Below are positions 22,301-34,400 of a DNA stretch of 64,000 nucleotides, in pieces. Source of the DNA: Lepidodermella squamata (taxonomy: Eukaryota; Gastrotricha); contig JBLDXI010000032.1 in the NCBI GenBank assembly GCA_047495785.1, positions 930,001 to 994,000 on the forward strand, given 5' to 3'. Under the pieces are notes generated by a model. It worked only from the letters and a program-made list of their open reading frames with translations, did no database searches and was not told the DNA's origin. Position 1 is the first letter of the stretch, and the number at the start of each line of letters is the position of its first letter. The position numbers and the translations under genes are program-made.

Positions 22301-25300
22301 CTTGATTTATGGCTAATTTTTTAGTCACCCAGACACCCGGCCGGAATTAGGGAGCGGGGTGCCCTAATTTCGGCCACCTCATCCAGGTACACAAATGCCT
22401 TAAGTTTGGTATCGTTGGATTCGTCTCCTAAAGTTGAATTTAAAAACCGCCTTTGTTGCTTCACCTGTGAGCTTTTCCTTGACGACGTGATGCTTGAAAC
22501 TCTGGTGTTCATGGTACCGGAGAGGGGTACAATTTTGACTGGTACAAGTTTGATAACTTTTTCCTGCCTAATGGCCTAACTGCGGTTGACTTTCTAAAAT
22601 TCTGGAAAAATATCTAAAAAATCCCTTGCCTCCTGTAGAATGACAGTATTGATTTTGTTTTCCCGAATTCGATTCCACTATTGACTGCTGATTTTTGGAA
22701 TCGAACCCTCGAAAACCCCAAAATTGCCCTGCTGAAAAACAGTGAAATTTCGATTGTTGCGCCATAATCTGGGTCTAATAATTAGGTCCAATTCTTGGGT
22801 CTGATTTTTGGCTCTAATCCAAAATTTCGGCGTTTTTTAACTGTCATTTTCCAAGACCTGCTCAGACCTTATGGCCCCGAGTTCGGTGTCAAAAGAACCG
22901 CGGGCTCATGGCCTACATTTTGCCGTCGGGCATTTTGCCCTAGGACGCATCGTTTACCCGAAAAACACGACTTTTTGACAGACCCAGGAATTAGACCTAA
23001 ATATTGGGTCTCACGGTCTATTTTTGGCAGTTAAAGTGTTAACCTATTTGGACCATGCAAAAACTTGTTCAATTTCGACCTAATTCATGGAATTGATTGC
23101 TTTTATTTATAGCGCCAAAATCATTTTTTCAAAATTTGAGTATCTTAGCTGTAAAAAATACGAAAAAATAACAGTTGTGTTCACCGTAATTTAAACTATT
23201 CGGAACCATCAACCAATCTTTCTAAGAAAATCAAAAGGGCCCTGGAACCAAGAAGAAAATAATCGAATATTTTCGATTTTTGGCCTCCAAGAAATTGATG
23301 AATCAGCAGACCATCTGGCGCCCATGGCGTTACACCCCTTTTCTCGTGAGTAGTCAGTCTATACCATAGACATAATTTAGGATAGACTGCTTACTCACGA
23401 GAAAAAGGGTGCTACGCCATGGGCACCAGATGGTCAGCTGATTCATCAAAACTTGGAGGCAAAGTAAACAAAATAGTCGATTGGTTTTTAGCTGGTTCCG
23501 TGGCGGTTTCGATTTTTTTCGCGTGTTTCGTTGATGGATTCAGGTAGAGGAAATCACGAGGAACACGCCAGTTATTTTTTTGAAATTTTTCGAGCCACAA
23601 AAAAGAGTTTAGGCAAAGAATCAAAAAATTCCTCATGACATAAACGTAATTAAGACCGTTAATGAAGTTGAAATTGAAGCAGTTTTTTAATGGTCCAGGT
23701 AGCCCGCATCATTGCCCACATGTCGATACTTGGAGCGAACTTCGATGATTTTTTACTGATTTTCCAGGAATTTTAGAGGAGAAATCTCAACCTCAAACTA
23801 TGCAAAAACTGGAGGTTTCATGATAGGATCTTTGTTGACAGCACGTGCGCCACACCCACATGGTGTAGCTGGAAAAAGATCATAGTTGGGCTTTTCTTTC
23901 AAAATAATGCCAATTCGGCTTGGACATATTTTGAAAATTCTTTAAAAATCATTAAAAAATCATCGAAGTTCGCTCCAAGAATCGACATTTGGACTATGAT
24001 GCGGGCTACCTGGACCATTAAAAAACTGCTTCAATTTCAACTTCATTGATCACGAAAATTAATTTTATTTGTAACTGCGAAACCATTTTTCGTCGATAAA
24101 GCCAGTTAAAATTTCTTTAAAAATTTCGAAAAAATAATCAGCGTGTTACTCGTGATTTCATCTGCCTGGATCCATCAACCAATCCCTTGGGAAAATCTAA
24201 ACCGCCATGGAACCAGCTAAAAACCAATCGAATATTTTGTTTACTTTGCCTCCAAGTTTTGATGAATCAGCTGACCATCTGGTGCCCATGGCGTAGCACC
24301 CTTTTTCTCGTGAGTAAGCAGTCTATCCTAAATTTGTCTATGGTCTATACTGATAATATTATGTCTATGGTTACAGTGTTGTCTATGAGGCACATATTTA
24401 AAGCTTGTGGCCGGCCATCATATTTTGGATTATTTATCTCGTGAAAACTGTTCCCACTATTTTACAGTATGCTGTGCAGTGTCAAACTCCCACCGGCAGG
24501 AAGTGCTACAGCCTATGTCCATCTGGGGCTACACGAGTGGGTTTTGATTCAATGTCACGCCGAATAGCTGTTACATTCCAACTTACAAACAGGTGAAAGT
24601 GTTCACATCGAAGTCCACGTTTGGCGACAATTACGCGCAATGCCAGCTGGATCTATTGGCGCAGACCTCCAACAAGTCGCTAGTCGTAATTCCGGGTTTG
24701 CGAGGCAATTTCCGCGCACATCAGAACGCTTGTGCAGCAAACGGCAGCCGTCTTGTTACGCTGAACACAGCAGGCGACATCGCGGCGGTGCAAATCGCGC
24801 TCTCCGACGCAGGTGCTAATGCCGCTTTCATTGGGCTGACGCTAACTTACCATTGGCAGGACGATCAGTCTATTGTCGACATGGCGTCGCCGTTCTGGGC
24901 CGGCCCGACCGGAATTGGCGCTTGTAAGTTCGCCGTTTGGTACGGGAAATGCCCAGATATTATATTCCAAAAGTTCCAAGTGATTTTTCTTATAAGTGAT
25001 TTATAAACCGTCATGGAACATCAATATCTCTTCTTTATAGCTCGGGGCACCAAAATAAAAAAACCTAGGTTCAAAGTGGGCATCATTTTCGATCAACAAA
25101 CACGTTAGGAAAGAATCAACTTTTCAGATCGTAGCCCTAACATTTAACATTGCTCTTCCGTATTCTAAACTCTTTCTTGCCCTTATCAAATAATTAGAAC
25201 ACATTATGTAGCGAAAAATAGTTAAAAAAGGGTACCGTTCGCTATTGTCACTATGCAGGGTAATTATGGGACGTTGTACGATGCGTTGTGTTGAATATTC

Positions 25301-26222
25301 ACCACCCTAAACAATGCCCTGAACTTTGACCTCGAAAGCATCGGACATTTTTAGAGCTTTCTGGCTATTTTTTAGGGTTTTTTACCGACATTGTTCAGGG
25401 ATTCAGGGAAATTCCAAATTGATGGCAGAAATACCCCGAAAATAAATTATGAATTTTCGTTCGGGACATCATTTTTAGGGGGTGCAAATGTTTATTATTT
25501 ACATTTATTTTTCATTAGGAAAAAATTCGGGTTTATGAGCTGATTACAGTATGATGTATTAGCCGAGGATCCCTCTGAAACATATATTAGTTTTAAAGTT
25601 GCTATTTAGGTAAAAATAGTTTATGATAAACCCTTTGGCCTTTGCTTCCTAGTGATTTTAGCCGCAATTACTTAAATTTTCAAGGTCTAAGAATGATGAC
25701 ATTTGGCATAAACGATTTCGACTGCTCGAAAACAGCCAACCGTGTGATTTGCATGGGCAACGTGAGTTCTTTCATTGCAGCACAATCCTAGCGTAAGCAA
25801 TAACGTCTCGATCATCCAGAGCTTGGAAGATTATGAAATATTGAATCAGGCTGCCACATGGTCTCAGGCCACAAGCCTATGCCAGGGGAAAAACAAGACG
25901 CTACCTGTCGTTCGAGATCAAGAAACGTACAACCTGTTGAAGAGTCAACTGCCATCCCAAGATGATACGTTTTGGATCAACGCTAAGCTAAACAATTTAG
26001 ACGAGAAGACGTGGATAACAGGCGCCGCCTTCGACAACTCGTTAATCAGCATCGTATTGGGCAGTGGTTCGATTGAAACTCGAAACTGTAAGTTGTCTCG
26101 CGTATCAGTATGTGACATGCGAATTGTTCCGCTATTTCGTCCCAGGTTTTGTGCTAGTCGATCAAGTTCTGCAGCAGCGTCCGTGCTCTTTCAACACTTT
26201 TGGCATATGCGAGCGAATTTGA
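19365..26222 (+). CDS. secreted Cys-rich repeat protein with two C-type lectin domains
   Basis: Twelve exons join in frame: 19365-19520, 19578-19619, 19673-19759, 19811-19888, 19944-20039, 20094-20148, 20215-20381, 24468-24536, 24593-24923, 25685-25761, 25781-26087 and 26146-26222. They give about 513 residues. Residues 1-21 form a signal peptide (VAFVAAAMMIGATNA). About 250 residues follow with repeated three-Cys modules, for example CFNATTAQFIGCRLNSSGC. Two C-type lectin domains end the protein; the first closes with CSKTANRVICMG, the second with CSFNTFGICERI. Neither shows EPN/QPD or WND calcium-sugar motifs, so classical sugar binding is doubtful. Intron 1 begins with GC rather than GT, intron 4 has a poor GTTTGA donor, intron 7 is 4.1 kb and filled with repeats, and intron 10 would be only 19 bp. 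Secreted lectins of this kind often act in defence or matrix binding, but the role here is unknown. Confidence 0.82.
20472..20638. repeat. palindrome of GGGTGT/ACACCC-type units
   Basis: The left half reads GTGACTATTTACACCCACTA, then CAAGGTGACTATTTGCACCC. The right half returns the same words in reverse complement (GGGTGTAAATAGTCGCC, GGGTGCAGATAGCC). Every 20-30 bp carries another ACCC-A-TGGGTG box. Confidence 0.8.
20683..22137. mobile_element. 1.45-kb element with about 55-bp terminal inverted repeats
   Basis: The left end 'GCGACCACTTTTTATGCC' with 'CCGCCCATTATAATTTTAAT' is repeated in reverse complement at 22075-22137. A second inverted pair lies inside (20992-21010 and 21592-21612, around 'ACAAGGGGCGTTAA'), and the palindromic 21.7-22.07 kb element lies inside that. 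No transposase frame is present. The right end abuts the 0.55-kb right arm at 22155, so the two probably inserted into or beside one another. Confidence 0.75.
21692..22072. mobile_element. palindromic element with GTACGAATAGCAAT repeats
   Basis: Both ends carry repeats of 'TGTACGAATAGCAATTTTCG' in opposite orientations (21700-21755 and 21990-22070), enclosing about 230 bp. This is the layout of a miniature foldback transposon. Confidence 0.75.
22155..22726 (-). repeat. right arm of 0.55-kb inverted repeat pair
   Basis: Reverse complement of 18175-18726. It begins with AGCACCCCGCCCTAATTTCG and ends near 'CGAACCCTCGAAAACCCC'. The left copy lies upstream of exon 1 and this one in intron 7, so the first seven exons of the lectin gene are bracketed. 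Confidence 0.88.
23356..24349. mobile_element. about 1-kb foldback element
   Basis: The two halves (about 23356-23775 and 23945-24349) are inverted copies. The ends share CTCACGAGAAAAAGGGTGCT and GGCACCAGATGGTCAGCTGA; the inner arms share 'CAGGTAGCCCGCATCAT' and TTGGAGCGAACTTCGATGAT. A partial third copy in opposite orientation (23284-23355) adjoins the left end and forms a small palindrome with it. The centre has no coding frame. Confidence 0.85.
25762..25780 (+). other. candidate 19-bp intron
   Basis: The segment GTGAGTTCTTTCATTGCAG starts with a good donor and ends in TTGCAG. Removing it keeps phase 0 and joins the end of lectin domain 1 (VICMGN) to the linker of domain 2. If it is kept, translation stops at a TAG 12 codons into it and beyond. 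Ordinary introns in this gene are about 45-80 bp, so this would be far below the usual minimum. A natural stop giving a shorter isoform is the main alternative. Confidence 0.45.
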
Positions 26223-26825
26223 GCAGATTAACAAGCCGCCACTGAAATGAATCATCCTTTATGACAGCTGTTAAATGATATTATTTATTATCAACCCAGT
26301 CCTGGTCGGATTATTGCAGTACTTTAGCATCATTACACATGTTGCGTAGAAATAATGTAAAATACTGGAACAAGCACGTGACAAAATAAAAACAAAGCCG
26401 TTCTCACATGGTTCGTTATTTTTTGCTTGAATGGAAATACGGACTCCATTTCAGAATTTGACAATCAAAGCAAAGATTTCGAATGTCTTTGAACTTGAAT
26501 TCCTCCTCAACCCTGGCGAATATAGAGACTGTTCGAAATGCAGAAGATAGCCCCGAGTCTTGTCTTTCAAATGACACCCGAAACATTAAAAACGGATGAG
26601 TATGCGAAGAATGGCCCAACTTCTTCGTAGCCATGTTCCGCGACCCAAAATCACTAACTTTTCACAAAGTATGTATTTTTGCTGGAGAGAAGCGGAAAAG
26701 ATAGAGCACCGTCGATTTAGTAATGCTGTTATGTTCAAACCAATATTTAACGAAAATTTTGATCAGGAAATGCTAGAATTAGAAAACAAATTTTGTCGCG
26801 GGTATTTCGGACAGCTTCAAACTAG
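26223..26825. other. spacer after the lectin gene
   Basis: Probable 3' UTR and spacer; AATAAA occurs near 26385. No other gene seen. Confidence 0.4.
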
Positions 26826-27824
26826 GATGGGTGTGATCGAAGCAAGCAGTTTAGCATCGGTTTAACTATAAGTTAACTACTAGTTAAACCTAACCTAAAC
26901 GCAACTTAACCATAAGCTTAACCGATAACCTGTGATCGAAGATTTTAGTTACGTTAACTACTAGTTAATATATGTTTAGGTTTAACTACCAACATGTCAC
27001 GTTCCGCCTCACGATTCGTGAATGACATCAGTTTTATTGGAAGGTAGAATTCTTTGCATTTACTAGCTTTCTAATTAAATTGATTGTTTTGATTATGCTC
27101 GCGGCAATTTTCAAATTTAAAAGTAGCGCATTTCTCGGTTTAAACCAGTTTCAATGCAAGTGGCAAGTGGGTACTTGAGAAGGTGGCCCAGCTTGCAACT
27201 TATTGCAACTTGCAACGAAAACCAACCCAGCTGAAATTGGAACTAAAAGCCATGCCTAGCAGCCAATAATGGTAACATGGCGCATTCAAAATTCAATGAT
27301 ATTGGAAATTGGAAATACACGATAGATAGATAACTATGACGCTGTAAGTTATCAGATACTTACACAAATTGATCTCCAAGACAATGGCCAGGCTGTTTCG
27401 GAAATGTATCCTGAATGTCTCAAGACCTTATTGACAATGAAAATTGACAATTGACAATGAAATAGTGAATAGTTGGTATATTAGTTCCCTTTAGATCACT
27501 TATCAGCCAGGCTGATTTTACAACTTTTTTCTTGTGGCTGATTTTATAGCCATTTCAGTCATATTAGGCTGATTTTATCAAAATTCAGCCGGATTCCTAG
27601 CTGAATTTAGTCTGGGGAGGCTGATTTTTAGCTGAAAATAGTTAACTAGAAGTTGAACCAACTACTTCGTTGGTTTAGAAATAGAGGTTTAATCTAATCC
27701 TAAACTCAAGTTAACTAGTAGTTAACTAGTAGTTAACGTTCGATCACATGGCATTTGGTTAACTTATCGTAAACTTTTAGTTAACTAGAGTTTAGCTGCT
27801 AGTTATTTTTCGATCACACCCATC
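26826..27824. mobile_element. 1.0-kb inverted-repeat transposon with TAG target duplication
   Basis: Perfect 16-bp ends: GATGGGTGTGATCGAA at the left and TTCGATCACACCCATC at the right. They are flanked on both sides by TAG, a 3-bp target duplication. Subterminal zones are full of GTTAACTAGTAGTTAAC-like palindromes (26860-26990 and 27640-27800). The centre has degenerate repeats of GGCTGATTTTA (27506-27640). No transposase frame, so non-autonomous. Confidence 0.88.
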
Positions 27825-28239
27825 TAGGTACGGTTCAAAAAGATGCCAATTGACCTTGACATTTTTTAACTCCATATCGCAGTGAGAATCGACAATAGCA
27901 CTAAGCTGCGTTGGGAGGAGCACAATTCACTATCGATGGTTCGAATCCCTCATCATGCATTTTGTTTTTTTTTAGGTTTTCTTCTTTAAATCTGCTCACA
28001 AATTTTATCTCGCTTTTATGTGAACTTTGACCCAATCTGAATATTCACACTGAGCTGTCCGAAATTAGCCCAGTCAATTACCTGTGAATACCTGTATAAG
28101 TTTAGGTATATTTTTACCGCAACATTAGAATATGCTGTTTTTCAAGGCGCATCTTTTGGCGCAAATCGCGTAAAAAAAGTTCACCTCGAAAAACGAAGCC
28201 CGAAAAACACTTTTATGTCTGAAATAAGACCAGCGTACG
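27825..28239. other. spacer with a tRNA-like B box
   Basis: GATGGTTCGAATCCCTC at 27943-27959 resembles a tRNA B box and 'TAGCACTAAGCTGCG' about 45 bp upstream vaguely resembles an A box. No cloverleaf forms, so no tRNA is called; a tRNA-derived SINE relic is possible. Confidence 0.3.
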
Positions 28240-28475
28240 GTATAATATTATAACGTTAATTACAATAGCGAATGAATTATTATTATTATTATTGTTGTTA
28301 TTGTGGACGAAATTCGGTCTAACCGAAGTGATGATGATGGCTTATATAATGAAAGAATGAGAATCGCAAATAAAAATTGACTCAATTTTTGCTATGATTT
28401 GTTGTGTTAAAATGTGTTCAGGAAGCAGTCGCACATTTTTGTTGACGGAGGTGATTTAGCGGCGAGGCTAATAAA
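28240..28475 (+). repeat. second copy of the 230-bp duplicated segment
   Basis: Same orientation and nearly identical to 17458-17690, with one additional trinucleotide in the ATT tract. It sits at the left edge of the large non-coding block in front of the USP gene. Confidence 0.9.
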
Positions 28476-31400
28476 AATATTATCGGCGACCTGATAACAA
28501 CAAGGTGGGGTGAAAAATAATAATAACAATACATATATAGGTACCGGTCTCGCCTCGTTGAAGTCTGAATAGCAAACAAAAACAAAAGCGAGGGCTGGAG
28601 GGAAAATTTTACGTTTTTCGCTGATAGCTGATATTATCAGCTTAATACTTGGCCAATTTTGCGGGGTGTAGCGCGCGGTATTTACGCATGGGTTGGCCGC
28701 AAAATAGTTGACCATTATTAATACTATATTGCATTAGAAGACACAGGAAAATTCCACGACGCATCCGCCGCCCGGCTCGCTTTGTCACATCTTTTTAGTC
28801 GAGTCACGTTCTTGGACTTTACTCGAAGCAAATAACCTGCGCGCGCCAACACTTTAACTGGTACTAATCAGAGGCGCGGCGCTGTAGTAGGATGTAATAA
28901 ATGTATTAAGGTGGACAGATAGTGGCGGTTGTTATTATCGACGACGACGACGACGCATCTTCGCGCTGTCGCATTTGCATGATAAGCAGATGATAACAAA
29001 AGGTCAACATATCCGCAGCGTGCGCGTTATGCAAGCGGGAATGGGCGTTGCTGCAGGAGTCAAAAGCGCACTAAAAACCTGAACACAGGTAATAGTAACG
29101 GCATTCCGTATGCAAAACTATAGTATTACGAGGCATTATGCCGTGATCGCGAGCCATTGTTACCTATTTTTATAACGGCATAGTGCCGCCGGCGGCGAAA
29201 CACTCCCTGTTCTTTTAGAGACGCCGGCGTTGGAAATATATGTGCTATATTTCACTGGTTTCTTTGTGGTGATGAATCACACGCTCGTCGGCACGGCTCA
29301 AACGGCCCTTCGACAAAATCGCCGTGTGCGTCTGGGGCACGTGCGATTTTATTACTAGCATTATTGCTCAGTGACCTCTCACACACACTAAAATTTTAGC
29401 CCCTTTTATCATAGATACCTACTACAACTACTGCTGTACGCACTAAGCTTAAATTTTAGCTCTCCAGACGGCGCTGCTACAGAGCCACATTAATTAATGC
29501 ATTGTATTTCATCCGCGTGTGCAGCTCTAGCTATTCATTTCACAATTATAACCGTTGTTCAATTTTGGTGTCGACAATTTAGACCTGTTCATCATCAACG
29601 CAAATACGGCGTATATAGGCGACCTGTACCTCAAAATGGCCCCTGCGTCATCTGATAGTGCCCTTAGAAGGTAAACGTTTGTTACATTCCTAAACTGCTC
29701 TCTTCAATTTTGTATATGAACAATTATTTGGCCATCACCCGTCGACCGGAACCTGCTTAATTGAAATTGCTACTTTTACTTGAAGTAGTAAAATTGACAC
29801 AGGTGTTGCGGTCACCAAGTCCACTAGAATACTTATCTATGATGATAGCACTGAAAATGATATTCTTTTCTAATTAATTTTCCTCTCCTAGAAATTATCT
29901 TCAAGTAATTGCTTATTGAGCACATTTTTTAGAATTTTATTGCGATTTTGCACTCGCATAAAATGGACTTGGAATTTTTCACTTCAAGGTCTAAATATTT
30001 ATTTCCAATTAAATCAATCCGCCCTGAAATTGCTCTTTCTCACTAGCAATTTATTATTTATTTATTTATTTTTATTTGGGCGTTGCGAAGCAATTTTGAC
30101 ACCTTCTCATATGGTGACACGAAATTATTTTTCAAAATTTTACCTACCTGTCCGTGTTGAGGTGAAAAAAAGCAAACACGCGCGTGACAAAATGAAATAT
30201 TTTCCATAAAAATTTCTATTTACCTGCGTCGTGATATAATTACACTGTGACTCGCGCGCGTTTTTTCTCGTTTAGAAATAATTTTTATTTACCTGTAATT
30301 TTAGTAAAAAAAATCGTCAGGTACAGGAACCGAGTGGTGACGGCTAATAATGAGCAACATTTAACACCTCACCGTATCATAATCACAATCGCTTTTTTTT
30401 ATAATGTTTTTTCCACCACTACATACCACGCGTGAAGCAGGTTTAGGCACTTATTTTTACACCGGCGGCGTACTGAAATTTTTTATTAAGGTGGCGAAAA
30501 TATTGAAATATACCTATACGGCGACTACCTGTGACTAACAGGTGCAGTCGAGTGGCTTTCCGTATTATTACGTCGACACGCAGCTGAGGTCATTTAAATA
30601 TTAGTTCGGCCATATGATATGTCTACTTGGTTTTATTCCGAAGACCAGGCGGGCGCGGTGTTGTTCCGCTCGACTGCCTCTCAAGCCCGTCACGCCTTCT
30701 AATAATAGGCACTTAGCTTTGCTACGCATCTGCCAGCGGTCAACACTTGACATTTGTTCAAGGTGTTGCCTTAAAGTGCCTGTTTTTTTTCTTCATTATA
30801 TGCATGTATTGCCAATATTATATACCCGGTCGCCCTTTTTTATCCCCATTTTCGCGGCCAGTGCTTTACCTGACTGGCAAATAACAATAGTAATAAGGAT
30901 ATGATAATATATCGATAAAAGCCGGCCGGGTTTTACCGAGTGATGATACACCTAGACGGGGCTATAAGTGGCGCGCAAAAAGGTCGGACTTTGCGCACTC
31001 TCGACTCGCAATAAAACGCAGATGATTGCACTATTGTTATCAGGGCAGCGCGACAACAATAACAACAACAACATCGGCTAAAAGCATTAGCTCAGCAATA
31101 AGGCGGGAAGTATCTAGAAAGGAATGTTTAGACCTTGTAGCCATTTTTTTGTTGGAAATTTTCTGGGTTTTACTTATCTTTTTTTGTCTAATCTCGTTTT
31201 TCAAAATTAATTCGTGGCTGGAATGCACCAGGTATTGTAAAATTGAATTTTTGTTTACGATTACTATAAGCTTTTACGTAGATTAAAAAATCTACCTTAA
31301 TTTTTTTTCAATTCTCACGCTTCGGGCGTCAAGTAGCGAGACCTGTCCCAATATGTTTATTATTTTACAGTAAACATGAAAATACTTGAGCATCGACGGG

Positions 31401-34400
31401 AAAATTTTTCATTTTCTACTACTACCTGCAAAGAGCGCGTGAGTCGCCGAATAGACGCCGCAAAATTGCGATGATGGTGCGCGAGCGCGCGCGCAAAAAG
31501 CAGGCGGAAAAACAAGCCGCCGGCGCAGAGCAGTAGCTTATTTCGGCACGAACGAACAATAATCAACAATATTACTAATAATGAGTTTTTGTTGTTTATT
31601 TTTTTAAGGCAACCTTAGAATTTTCCGCAATTCCTTATCTCAATTTTTTCGCTATTCAACGGAATTAATTATATTTTTTTATCATCACTGGCGGTGCGGA
31701 ACTGTCTTTTGTTGCGGCAGGTGTTCATCCGGAACTGAGAGCAGCGGCTCGTTTGAGTGACCGCAATTAAAGTGACAACGGCTTTCCGACTTGCCTGTGA
31801 AGTTTGGCACGCTCGAGTGAGGCGCAAGTAAATACTCTAGTGCCATTTAGCCAAATATTTAACTCTCCCACCCACCCGCGATACCATTCATCCTGCTGGC
31901 AACTTTCGCGCCTATTCCCGCACTCGCGGTTTAATTGCTCGTATCATTTTTTTGCGCGGTTTTTTTTCTGTGTGTACGCGCGCGCGAAATCTTTGCGTCA
32001 CCTTACACGCGACTGCTATGGGCTCCGCCGTGCTTAGTAATTATTTATTAGTACTTCCTGGCACCTTTAAGCTTTGATAATAATAATAATAAATGATGCA
32101 GAGCTGTGTAGCTAAAATAAATAAAAACAGCTTCCGTATAATATCTCAGCTACTAGTTCGAACCTGAGCCGGGGCAGGTACTTTCTTGATATATTCTATC
32201 GTTTACAGGCATCTACTGATATAAACCCGTAAATAGGATTATTCCTCATCGCGACAATGCGCACTCTAATAGTTTTAAACCGTCAAGATTGCGTGTTTGT
32301 TGTGTGCCAGTAATCATCTTATCTTCACGTATTTTTTCTTATTTTACCTAACCGGTTGAATGCGTTCTGACGCACGAGCCGCAAATTTTCTGCGTCATTC
32401 TGAACTCCAAAATATATTTTTTATTTTTTGCCATGTTTAGGGATTTTATCCAAAAAGCTTTTTATTTACCTGTGAAAAGCTGGTACTAATTATGCAGCTA
32501 ATTAAATAAAAATATGGCCAGGTGTGATTTTAATGTTGTTGTGACAAGTTTTTGCGCTAAGCCAGAAAAATCTCAGTCAACAATGCGCTAAGCCACAACA
32601 ATGACAAAAATCTATAATTATTCATTACCTATGCATTTAGGCGAGCAAATTTTCGACGACAATCAGCAAAATAATGATAATCTTCTTCTATGGTTGCGTT
32701 TAATTTACTACGAATTATAGTAGTATAGAGCCACCGCCATTATCAATTGGCGTTGGCTTTGTTTGATTTGTTAAAACAAGCCACTTTGAAGTCGATGCGC
32801 GCGCGGCTTTTGACTTCTTTTTCCACCTGTTTTGTCTAGTTGAATGGAACCCAAGTTTAGAGGTACTAATTTATTTATTTTTATTTATTTATTTTATTAT
32901 CATTCTAGTTATCAAGCTAGATTAGCCGCGCGTGTGTTTTATACCTCGATGGCCGTCTATTGTTGTGTTTTGCGAGTGCAAATATTAGCGTCAATATCAT
33001 GTTGTATCTGTAGATCGGAACATTTTTAGGCCCACAATTGTACAGTATTGTTTACCCCAATTAATGTTGGTAATAATTTTAATTTTACCTTTTCGCCGCA
33101 TGTGTGTGTGTGTAGACTTTTTTATTTACCTGCGCGTTAATTATTGCATTAAGGCGGCTAATAAATGTTTGCTCTAGATTATTATAATACACGCAGCGCA
33201 GTACCTGTTGGCGTAAAAATAACGCACGCGTCGCATGTCGCGCGCGCGCGCTTTCTGTGAAGCTAACTTGAACGTCTATCTTGTTTTTACTAAACTATTA
33301 TATATTATAAGATAATATTATCATCAGCAGCCGCTGCCTATATGCGCATTTTTCGCGCGCAGTAGGTATAAGCAAGTAGCGTCGGTTTCATTTACCACCG
33401 CTGTGTTTGAAGTTTAAAAATATTCCTTATTGGCGAAATTCGAATTTTGTAATTATAATTCTTTTTTCATTAAATTTTAAGCAAACAATGAATTTAATAA
33501 TTGTATATGTATGCGATAAGTGGCCGCCCCCGCCCCGCCTTTGTTTGAAGGTATAATTTTTAATAATCATAATTTCATCGCGCGCATGAAAAGAACAAAA
33601 ATTTGTCGGTGACAATAAGTGACAGCGTGATGAAACCGGCTTTTAAGCACGTGCGAGTCGCGAAAAATTGGTAGCGCCGCCTTTTTCTGCCGCCGCCGTG
33701 TTTTGTTGATGATGAGCGCCTCTTTTGTGGACACCTTTTTACGACAGATCCCGCTCGCGCGCGTGAGCGAGCAATAAATAATAAAAAGCAGGCGGAGCAG
33801 TGGTAATAAACAACAAATTTAGTATATAAGCGCGCTGCCTCTTGAGGGATCGCGTTGCTCCTGTTTTGAGGCGAAAAACTTTTTCTGCGTAATTATTATT
33901 ATATTGATACTGCAATTTTCTGTTCGTTTATTATTTGTTTATTATAGCTCCCACTTGTGCGATATATACTTATATATACACCTATATAGCTCTAACCAAA
34001 ACGATAATGATTGTAAATTAAGGAGGCTGTTTTAATAAATGCTAGGTGACAACCCAGAGTGACAACGCTGTTCTTGAGCTGCGCGTCAAATAGATCGCAC
34101 TCGATGTCGTAATATATTATGCTATATTTTTAGCCTTTTTAACGCGCCGATGATGACGCCTGGCCTGAGTAAACTCACAAGTCAAGAGCGAACAACGCGT
34201 TCGTTCGGTTTTCAAGAGCCGGCTAATGTGAGTCATCAACATCAACATCAACAACACAGCTCCTGTGCGTCCAACTTCCCACGCCTTTTTACAACCGCTC
34301 GCACGCGCGCGTCCCTATTTTATAGTAGGTATTTATACGAATTTAATAGCCGATGAATCACGGCCTAGAGTCAAAGTTCATGGTTCAGCGCGCACAGGTG

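Larger units (their letters stand above)
20382..24467 (+). other. repeat-packed intron 7 of the lectin gene
   Basis: Phase-0 intron between exon 7 (ending at the codon for W in ENCLLW) and exon 8 (YAVQC). All other introns of the gene are 45-80 bp except intron 9 (761 bp). It contains four or more separate inverted-repeat structures and the right 0.55-kb arm, all listed separately. No coding frame of an unrelated gene is seen. Confidence 0.75.

Noticed and set aside
27880-27965. tRNA-like A and B boxes
   Set aside because: Only the B box is good; the sequence cannot fold into acceptor, anticodon and T stems.
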